From the NCBI GenBank assembly GCA_016208065.1, contig JACQYU010000076.1:1-5319 (forward strand): DNA of 5,319 bases, given 5' to 3'. This DNA is from Candidatus Falkowiibacteriota bacterium. Its GTDB lineage: Bacteria; Patescibacteriota; Patescibacteriia; Patescibacteriales; GWC2-42-12. Position 1 is the stretch's first letter, and each line of letters opens with the position of its first letter. Positions 1-4,881 of this stretch are shown here, piece by piece. The position numbers were made by a program, and so were the translations under genes. The notes below the pieces were generated by a model that saw only the letters and a list, made by a program, of their open reading frames with translations, made no database searches and was not told where the DNA came from.

Positions 1-378
1 GTGCAGTGGGCCGAAGGCAACGGTCCGGTGCATATGCTTGAAGCCTGTATTTGGCTCTACCGTGGCGATTATCTCGGATGGGATGACTTAGTGGCGACCG
101 CTCTCTCGGCCACTGAAAAGCTGGGCAAAGCTTGGGAGCCTATTGCGCGGTTTATCGGCGCGGTTGATTTGGCAAAACGCGGCGATCCTTTTGCCGATGA
201 GGCTCTAACCGCGGTGGCGAAAAGCAGCGACGTTGGTGAGCGCCGCGCAACGGCCCTACTGGTTTTGGTTCGCCGCGCCATGGTAAACGACGACCTAAAA
301 AAGGCGAGGGAATTCGTTGACGGCATGCCGGAAACCGGAGCCCGGCACGTGCGCGCCATAGCCGAAAGATTATTTTAA
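1..378 (+). CDS. 3' end of an unrecognised helical protein (5'-truncated)
   Basis: An open frame enters from the left edge and ends at TAA 376-378, giving 125 visible residues. The GTG at 1-3 is just the first in-frame triplet in view; nothing upstream is visible, so the true start is probably outside the window. The protein is predicted to be mostly helical, rich in Ala, Arg, Asp and Glu. It shows loosely repeated helix pairs, for example around residues 28-42, 46-57, 62-73 and 77-92, which could suit a TPR-like or other alpha-solenoid tail. No catalytic motif, signal peptide or membrane segment is visible, and I do not recognise the family. Composition is odd: 213 of the first 360 bases are G or C (59%), only 2 of 13 Leu codons are TTA, and Arg is often CGC, unlike every other gene here. 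A strong terminator follows 12 bases after the stop, so it ends its own transcription unit. Coding status is well supported; function is unknown. Confidence 0.72.
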   Translation: MQWAEGNGPVHMLEACIWLYRGDYLGWDDLVATALSATEKLGKAWEPIARFIGAVDLAKRGDPFADEALTAVAKSSDVGERRATALLVLVRRAMVNDDLKKAREFVDGMPETGARHVRAIAERLF

Positions 379-390
379 TAACCTATTATT

Positions 391-440
391 GCCCGGCGGA
401 TTCGTCAACGACGAATTATCCGCCGGGCGTTTTATTTTGT
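391..440 (+). terminator. Rho-independent terminator
   Basis: A perfect 10-bp GC-rich stem (391-400 GCCCGGCGGA with 419-428 TCCGCCGGGC) is capped by a second 6-bp stem (401-406 with 410-415) and an AAC loop, leaving a three-base bulge at 416-418. A T-rich tract (GTTTTATTTTGT, 429-440) follows directly. It sits 12 bases after the stop of the upstream partial gene and just before the HIT promoter, so it should insulate the two units. Confidence 0.9.
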
Positions 441-468
441 AAACAGCTAGATTTTATGATAATATAAT
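440..468 (+). promoter_or_regulatory. Probable sigma-70-type promoter for the HIT/AI-2E unit
   Basis: A perfect TATAAT (463-468) lies 17 bases downstream of TAAACA (440-445, 4 of 6 matches to TTGACA). An overlapping alternative -10, GATAAT, is at 458-463. The perfect -10 would put transcription start near 474-475, inside the predicted ATG at 472. The alternative would put it near 470, giving a leader of about two bases. The T-rich end of the upstream terminator overlaps the -35 side. This is prediction by eye; AT-rich DNA yields such matches by chance. Confidence 0.5.
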
Positions 469-471
469 TGT

Positions 472-852
472 ATGCATTCTAAACTTCCCAAACCATTGCC
501 AAAATCTATTATTTATAATGACGAGAAACTTTATGTCTGTCTGGCCGGCCATCCAATCGCCAAAGGGCATGTGGTTATTGTCTGGAAAAAGGACATGTCC
601 GACCTGCGCTTATTGCCGGATAGAGACTATGATTATTTAATGGATACGGTCAATGCTACGCGCAACGCCATGCTAAAGGCGTTAAATATAAATAAAGTTT
701 ATCTTATCTATATGGACGAGGTTAAGCACGTTCATTGGCATTTAGTTCCGCGCTATAATGAAAAAGGCTATAATGTATTTTTGCATACGCCTAAAAAAAT
801 TACCGATTTTTCATTGGCGGAGAAGATAAAGCAGCGGCTGGCATTTAAGTAA
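472..852 (+). CDS. HIT (histidine triad) family nucleotide-binding protein
   Basis: This 126-residue protein has the defining histidine triad HVHWHLV at residues 86-92 (His86, His88, His90), followed by Pro93-Arg94. In the HIT superfamily the central histidine is the nucleophile for hydrolysis or transfer at the alpha-phosphate of nucleotides. An N-terminal KGHVVIV segment (residues 31-37) matches the conserved strand of the fold. Length is typical for the family (about 110-150). There is no signal peptide, so it should be cytosolic. The stretch just before the triad reads YMDEVK, where Hint-type members usually carry an Asn/Gly-rich loop (NxGxxxGQ-like), so substrate preference may differ and cannot be assigned. 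ATG 472 is chosen because it keeps the whole fold; a TTG at 496 is a possible alternative, and no Shine-Dalgarno precedes either. The stop (850-852) overlaps an ATG at 852, and the gene is probably co-transcribed with the AI-2E gene. Confidence 0.92.
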   Translation: MHSKLPKPLPKSIIYNDEKLYVCLAGHPIAKGHVVIVWKKDMSDLRLLPDRDYDYLMDTVNATRNAMLKALNINKVYLIYMDEVKHVHWHLVPRYNEKGYNVFLHTPKKITDFSLAEKIKQRLAFK

Positions 853-891
853 TGTTTTATAATAAAGAAAAATCCCCCGGTCACCTTTATC

Positions 892-898
892 AAGGGAG
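892..898 (+). promoter_or_regulatory. Ribosome binding site deciding the AI-2E start
   Basis: AAGGGAG at 892-898 is the only clear Shine-Dalgarno-like sequence before a gene in this window. It lies 10 bases upstream of ATG 909, which favours that start over the in-frame ATG at 852 that overlaps the HIT stop codon. Confidence 0.65.
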
Positions 899-908
899 AA
901 AAATTTAT

Positions 909-1967
909 ATGGAACTGAATAAACGGCCAATCAGCATAAATATTACCAGCAAAACGATAATTAAAATTATCGCTATTTTTGTTTTGTTGTATTTTTTATA
1001 TTTAATCAGCGATATTTTAATTTTATTTTTCGTCTCGCTAGTATTTTCCAGCGCTTTAGACCCTTGGGTTGATAAGCTTAAAAAAAAGAAAATTCCCCGT
1101 TCAGCCAGCGTTTTACTTTTATATTTTACGTTTTTCGCCGTTTTAGGCGCGTCTTTATATTTAATAATCCCGCCGATTATCAGTGAAATCAACGGCATAG
1201 CAGATAATTTACCCGGTTATTTTGAAGCCGCGTCTTCAAAATTCAGCCTGTTAAAAGATTATTCGCTTAAGTACGGCTTATTGGACAGCACTAAAAGTTC
1301 TTTTGACTTTATTACCGGTTATCTGCAAAACACGGCTTCCGGAGTTTTTTTCACTTTATTTAATATTTTTGGCGGAATTTTTTCTTTTGTTTTAATTTTA
1401 GTTTTGACTTTTTACATGGTGGTTGAGGAAAGCGCCATAAAAAAATTGGTCTGGTCATTAGCTCCGGAAAAACACCAGACTTATGTAATGCATTTAATCA
1501 ACCGGATACAATTAAAAATGGGATATTGGTTAAGAGGCCAGTTGATTTTAGCTTTGTCTTTGGCAATTATGTCTTATATCGGCCTGGAAATTTTAGGCAT
1601 TAATTATGCTTTAGTTTCGGCTTTGTTTGTCGGCCTTTTTTCTTTTATTCCTTATATGGGGGCGATTTTAGGCTCATTGCCGGCCGTGCTTATCGCTTTT
1701 ACCCAGTCGCCTTTGCTCGCGGCCTTAGCTATCGCGCTATTTTATATAATCCATCTTATTGAAGGCAATTTTCTCCAGCCGAAAATTATGCAAAAGGCCG
1801 TTGGCTTAAATCCGATCGTTAGCATCTTAGCTATTTTAGCCGGATTTAAATTAGCCGGTTTAATCGGCGCCATACTTTCCATACCGGTAACCACGGCTTT
1901 ATCGGTTTTTATTAAAGACGTGTTTGACAGCAACAGGGAAAAAAGAGAGGTAGCGGAAGAAGCATAA
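909..1967 (+). CDS. AI-2E family (PerM-like) membrane transporter
   Basis: This is a 352-residue polytopic membrane protein of the AI-2E transporter family (Pfam PF01594), a group that includes proteins linked to autoinducer-2 export, Na+/H+ antiport and other small-molecule efflux; the substrate here cannot be told. Hydrophobic segments lie near residues 17-49, 66-90, 147-172, 211-229, 233-262, 266-284 and 303-335, with a soluble stretch at about 91-145. Family hallmarks are FIPYMGAILGSLPAV (246-260), EGNFLQPKI (285-293) and the GLNP...AILAGFKLAGLIGA block (299-321). The tail is charged (SNREKREVAEEA). Length fits the family (about 330-380). An in-frame ATG at 852 would add 19 residues beginning MFYNKEK, but the Shine-Dalgarno at 892-898 favours 909. 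The gene follows the HIT gene with no room for a separate promoter, so they form an operon. Stop TAA 1965-1967 is followed by two hairpins. Confidence 0.93.
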   Translation: MELNKRPISINITSKTIIKIIAIFVLLYFLYLISDILILFFVSLVFSSALDPWVDKLKKKKIPRSASVLLLYFTFFAVLGASLYLIIPPIISEINGIADNLPGYFEAASSKFSLLKDYSLKYGLLDSTKSSFDFITGYLQNTASGVFFTLFNIFGGIFSFVLILVLTFYMVVEESAIKKLVWSLAPEKHQTYVMHLINRIQLKMGYWLRGQLILALSLAIMSYIGLEILGINYALVSALFVGLFSFIPYMGAILGSLPAVLIAFTQSPLLAALAIALFYIIHLIEGNFLQPKIMQKAVGLNPIVSILAILAGFKLAGLIGAILSIPVTTALSVFIKDVFDSNREKREVAEEA

Positions 1968-1993
1968 AAAAATCACAGATCCTTCGCCTGTGA
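1966..1993 (-). terminator. Intrinsic terminator for the minus-strand ABC operon
   Basis: Read on the minus strand, a 6-bp stem (1988-1993 with 1973-1978, TCACAG/CTGTGA) with a 9-base loop is followed directly by seven T residues (complement of A 1966-1972). The stem is modest, but the T run is uninterrupted and the position, about 30 bases past the permease stop, is right. The T run overlaps the stop codon of the convergent AI-2E gene. Confidence 0.65.
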
Positions 1994-1999
1994 GTTAAT

Positions 2000-2028
2000 C
2001 CTCTAGCCAAATTGGCCGGAGGTTTTTT
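2000..2028 (+). terminator. Intrinsic terminator for the HIT/AI-2E unit
   Basis: The outer stem CCTC/GAGG (2000-2003 with 2019-2022) and inner stem GCCA/TGGC (2006-2009 with 2013-2016) are separated by a 2x2 internal loop and closed by AAT. Six T residues (2023-2028) follow. It lies 32 bases past the AI-2E stop. Its T run overlaps the stop codon of the convergent permease gene (2027-2029). Confidence 0.72.
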
Positions 2029-3223
2029 ATTTATATCTAAGCGCTTCCAAGGGGTTTAATTTTGAGGCGCGGTGGGACGGATAAATGCCGGTTAATAAGC
2101 CGATTATAGTGGAAAAAATAATGATAAAGCCGATAAACCAAAGCGGGCGGTAAAATAAATCCAGCGGCTGGCCGCCCATGGTTTTAGCCAGGACATTCAA
2201 GCCGAAGTTAGCTATTTCGCCGCCGGCGTAACCGATAATAATTCCGCCCAAGCCGCCTAAAAATCCCATTAGAACCGATTCAACTAAAAATAAAAGCCGG
2301 ATATCGTTGGCCGAAGCGCCAATTGAGCGCAAAATGCCGATTTCGCTTATCCTTTCCAGTAAAGCCACAGTCATGGTATTAAACATGCCGATAGCGGAAA
2401 CGGCTAAAGCCACCAAGCCGAATAAAGCTAAAATTATTTGGATGACCCGAAAAATATTTTTAGCCTGGTCAATCGTATCGGATAAAGATGAAACCAGAAA
2501 GCCCGACGCGATCATCTTATTTCTTACCGGCATTAAATATTCGTCCCGGCTTACTTTTAATTTAATCTGGGAATAATTAATTATATTCAAATCCGCCAGG
2601 CTATTGGCCGGTATATAAATATAGCTGGAGTTTTCATCCGCCACGATACCCCTGATTATATATTTATCGTTGCGCTTAACGGTTTTTATTTCCTCGGCCC
2701 CGTCTTCGCCGCCGGGTATGAATAAATTAAGAGTTATTTCTTTGCCAATCGCTTCCTCAGGGCTTAAATTAAAAAGTTTTATTCCGGCCGCGGACAGTAC
2801 AGCGCCATAGTTGCCGCTATCATCCAATAACTTACCGTAAGCCGGACTAATGCCGCCAAGCCGAAAAAATGAGGGGTTAACGGCGTTAACTAAGGCGTCG
2901 CCGGTAAGGTCGCCTAAACTCATTTGGGCGGTTAAGCTTATTAGCGGGCTTGTTTCCGCCACGCCTTCAATCTCGGAAATTATTTTTAGAACGCTTTTAT
3001 CAAGAGGGGAAGAGCCGGAATCGCCGGCGCCAATATCTATGCTTAAAAGAGCGTCGGCGGTGGTAATTTTATTTAAGACCATATTTTGCAGGACATAGCC
3101 CAATGAGACTAAAAATAAAACCGTACCGATGCCGACGCTAACCCCGAGAATGGTTAAGAATGTCCGCATCGGCCGGGCAGTAAAGGTTCTGGTTGACAAT
3201 AAAATCAGATCAGGCAATTTCAT
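2027..3223 (-). CDS. ABC transporter permease, MacB/LolC-E (FtsX) type
   Basis: This 398-residue permease shows the classic four-helix architecture of type VII ABC (mechanotransmission) systems. There is one membrane segment near residues 22-45, a large extracytoplasmic MacB-PCD-like domain (about 46-255), then three segments near 257-284, 309-335 and 360-381. Family hallmarks are RPMRTFLTILGVSVGIG (17-33), ERISEIGILRSIGAS (290-304, the coupling helix region that contacts the ATPase) and the terminal GIYPSHRASKLNPLEALRY (379-397). Relatives move lipoproteins, macrolides or peptides, or transmit force across the envelope; no residue fixes the substrate here. It starts 9 bases after the ATPase stop, with no Shine-Dalgarno at normal spacing, so translation probably depends on the upstream gene. 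Only one permease is present, so the working unit is likely a homodimer with two ATPases. A terminator follows immediately, and no adaptor gene (MacA-like) lies downstream in the operon. Confidence 0.94.
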   Translation of the reverse strand: MKLPDLILLSTRTFTARPMRTFLTILGVSVGIGTVLFLVSLGYVLQNMVLNKITTADALLSIDIGAGDSGSSPLDKSVLKIISEIEGVAETSPLISLTAQMSLGDLTGDALVNAVNPSFFRLGGISPAYGKLLDDSGNYGAVLSAAGIKLFNLSPEEAIGKEITLNLFIPGGEDGAEEIKTVKRNDKYIIRGIVADENSSYIYIPANSLADLNIINYSQIKLKVSRDEYLMPVRNKMIASGFLVSSLSDTIDQAKNIFRVIQIILALFGLVALAVSAIGMFNTMTVALLERISEIGILRSIGASANDIRLLFLVESVLMGFLGGLGGIIIGYAGGEIANFGLNVLAKTMGGQPLDLFYRPLWFIGFIIIFSTIIGLLTGIYPSHRASKLNPLEALRYK

Positions 3224-3232
3224 ATTACTTAT

Positions 3233-4633
3233 TTATTTAAATTTACCTAAGATTAATAATTCCATTTTTTTGGATATTTTTTTAGAAGTTCTGCGATCAA
3301 AGCCGGCGCCGCCTTGATTAACCGGCGCATCAAGCTGTTTTTGGAAACCGTCCCGGTCAATAGTATCGTTTAACCTGTCTTTTATGGCCTTGTCAAAATT
3401 TTTTAAAATTTCAACGGATGTTAAGTTAATTTTAAAAATAGACAGAAGATATTGCCTGACCCCTATAATTTCGGCGCTAGAATCAACTAAATTATGATTT
3501 TTAATTTTTTCTTCTTCCGCTTCTAAAAATTTAATTTCCTTAATAATTCCTTTTATGCCGCCCGCCAGCTTAGCCGCGGTTCTTTTATCAAGCCCTATGC
3601 CGCCTTGTTCCGTGTCAGCGTCGAAAAAATTCAGCACTTCATTATTATCATCAATTCCGCGCATAATTAAACCCTCAACTTTTTTAGATATTTTTTCCAA
3701 TTCATCGGACGACAAACCGATGAGCGATTCCAGAACTATTTGCTTTGCTTTAAAAGGTATAAGCAGGTTGCCGGCTTGAGCCGAGGAGAGGCTGGAATAT
3801 GCCCTTAAGAGCAGAGCTAAACTTCTGGAAATTTCAGGCTGATCAGCTTCTTCAGCTTCAGACAATTTTTTAATTGTCCGGTCGATGATTTTATTGATTT
3901 TTGCCTCTATTATCGCGCCGTCTTTCATATAAAAAACGCGATGGGCGAAGCGCAGATATTCAGGATTATGGGTGACCAAGATAATGGTTTTTTTAAAGCG
4001 TTCATTTAAATCAGACAGCAACATCATAACTTCATTGGCCGAATTTGAATCAAGATTGCCAAGCGGCTCATCGGCTAACAATACGTCGGGCTCGTTCATT
4101 AAAGAGCGGCAGATAGCCACCCTTTGCTGCTGGCCGCCGGATAATTCCGCGGGAAATTTATCGGCTTGCTCTTTAACGCCGAAATGCTCTAGCAACTCAA
4201 TGGCTTTTTTCTTTCTGTTTCCACGCGCGCCGCCGACAAAGATTTGAGGCAAAATAACATTATTTAAAACATTTAGCGAGCCAATTAAATAATAAGCTTG
4301 AAAAATCATTCCGATTTTTTTACGGTGGTATTTTTCAATTTCTTTAGGTTCCATTTTGCTGATATCTTGTTCGTTAACTAGAATATTGCCGTTGATATTA
4401 GTTTCCAGCCCGGCGATTGAATAAAGCAAGGTGGATTTACCGCAGCCCGACGGCCCAAAGAAAATAATAAATTCCCCGGCATAAATTTCCAAATTAATAT
4501 TTTTTAAGGCGTAAAATTCGTTGGCCTTTCCCATAAAATAAATAACATTTAAATTTTTAATATTTATCATGGGTTGGTTTTTTTCAATTAGCTTAGCCTC
4601 GGTGTCTTTTTGAGTTGTAATTTTATTTTCCAT
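3233..4633 (-). CDS. ABC transporter ATP-binding protein with duplicated C-terminal extension
   Basis: This 466-residue protein has an N-terminal LolD/MacB-type nucleotide-binding domain at about residues 22-245: Walker A GPSGCGKST (60-68), Q-loop Gln112 in MIFQAYYL, signature LSGGQQQR (164-171), Walker B VLLADEP (184-190), D-loop GNLD (192-195) and switch His222 (VTHN). All catalytic residues are intact. Stand-alone LolD/MacB-like ATPases are usually about 220-250 residues, so the remaining 220 or so are extra. This extension is charged and predicted helical, and carries two copies of an unrecognised unit (residues 307-352 and 404-449) sharing QGGxGxDxRT. It has no membrane segment, so it should be cytosolic; its role is unknown, perhaps regulatory or oligomerising. 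ATG 4633 is supported by a promoter whose predicted start site is that very A; Met22 is an internal alternative. The permease gene follows 9 bases downstream, and the two form an operon. Confidence 0.94.
   Translation of the reverse strand: MENKITTQKDTEAKLIEKNQPMINIKNLNVIYFMGKANEFYALKNINLEIYAGEFIIFFGPSGCGKSTLLYSIAGLETNINGNILVNEQDISKMEPKEIEKYHRKKIGMIFQAYYLIGSLNVLNNVILPQIFVGGARGNRKKKAIELLEHFGVKEQADKFPAELSGGQQQRVAICRSLMNEPDVLLADEPLGNLDSNSANEVMMLLSDLNERFKKTIILVTHNPEYLRFAHRVFYMKDGAIIEAKINKIIDRTIKKLSEAEEADQPEISRSLALLLRAYSSLSSAQAGNLLIPFKAKQIVLESLIGLSSDELEKISKKVEGLIMRGIDDNNEVLNFFDADTEQGGIGLDKRTAAKLAGGIKGIIKEIKFLEAEEEKIKNHNLVDSSAEIIGVRQYLLSIFKINLTSVEILKNFDKAIKDRLNDTIDRDGFQKQLDAPVNQGGAGFDRRTSKKISKKMELLILGKFK
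3287..3424 (-). repeat. Second copy of internal protein repeat in the ATPase tail
   Basis: This encodes residues 404-449 of the ATPase, running from LTSVEILK to NQGGAGFDRRT. It aligns without gaps to residues 307-352, with 15 identical positions of 46 by hand count and a fixed offset of 97 residues. The block GCCGCCTTG at 3308-3316 is also identical in DNA to the first copy. Confidence 0.75.
3578..3715 (-). repeat. First copy of internal protein repeat in the ATPase tail
   Basis: This encodes residues 307-352 of the ATPase, running from LSSDELEK to EQGGIGLDKRT. Conserved positions shared with the second copy include Asp338-Ala339, Gln343-Gly344-Gly345, Gly347, Asp349 and Arg351-Thr352. Both copies continue into a Lys-rich amphipathic helix ending in Ile. 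GCCGCCTTG at 3599-3607 matches the other copy at exactly 291 bases' distance. Confidence 0.75.
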
Positions 4634-4639
4634 GAGTAT

Positions 4640-4669
4640 ATTATAAACATATGATTAGCTGGCAGTCGA
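4640..4669 (-). promoter_or_regulatory. Promoter of the ABC operon, predicted leaderless
   Basis: On the minus strand, TCGACT (4669-4664, 4 of 6 matches to TTGACA) is separated by 18 bases from a perfect TATAAT (4645-4640). With the usual six-base discriminator, +1 falls on 4633, the A of the ATPase start codon. There is no Shine-Dalgarno upstream of that ATG, which agrees with a leaderless message. Confidence 0.6.
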
Positions 4670-4762
4670 GAGTTTAACCGTCCGAGCTAAGGGATTTTTT
4701 TATATTATAAAGCGATTATTATTTAAATATTTGCCATAGATTTTATGGGGTTGGCGGCTAGT

Positions 4763-4791
4763 ATGAAAAAATAGCCTGAATATGGTATAAT
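4763..4791 (+). promoter_or_regulatory. Extended -10 promoter for the helix-turn-helix gene
   Basis: TGG-TATAAT (TGn at 4783-4785, TATAAT at 4786-4791) forms a good extended -10, with ATGAAA (4763-4768, 4 of 6 to TTGACA) 17 bases upstream. The start site should be near 4798, leaving a leader of about 84 bases before ATG 4882. It diverges from the ABC operon promoter. Confidence 0.6.
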
Positions 4792-4847
4792 AAATGATAA
4801 TAGCTTGATATTATAGTTATGAAAAATCAGTTTTAAAAATAAGCAAA

Positions 4848-4871
4848 TTATTAGTATTTTCATAGTAATAA
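4848..4871. repeat. AT-rich inverted repeat before the helix-turn-helix gene
   Basis: TTATTAgTAT (4848-4857) and ATAgTAATAA (4862-4871) form a 10-bp dyad with a single G-G mismatch and a TTTC loop, ending 10 bases before ATG 4882. It lies in the predicted leader, so it could be a weak RNA hairpin covering the translation start region or a DNA operator. It is not followed by a T run, so it is not a terminator. Confidence 0.45.
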
Positions 4872-4881
4872 CCATATCCTC

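Noticed and set aside
69..359. A 96-codon minus-strand frame opposite the left-edge gene
   Set aside because: Ser/Arg/Ala-rich product typical of an antisense shadow of a GC-richer gene; the plus frame is closed by a proper terminator.
3972..4247. A 91-codon plus-strand frame within the ATPase gene
   Set aside because: Lies entirely antisense to the conserved signature and Walker B region of a clear ABC ATPase, with no regulatory signals of its own.
4655..4690. Inverted repeat TTAGCT (4655-4660) / AGCTAA (4685-4690) flanking the ABC operon -35
   Set aside because: Only 6 bp with a 24-base gap and no pairing beyond the arms; expected by chance in a region this AT-rich, so not listed as an operator.
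4704..4709. A second minus-strand TATAAT upstream of the ABC operon
   Set aside because: No -35-like hexamer at usable spacing (the best candidate, TGGCAA at 4736-4731, is 21 bases away with 3 of 6 matches), and the promoter at 4640-4669 is better placed.
4819..4836. Tiny ORF ATG-AAA-AAT-CAG-TTT-TAA in the leader of the helix-turn-helix gene
   Set aside because: Five codons, no ribosome binding site and no attenuator-like structure following it; no support as a leader peptide.
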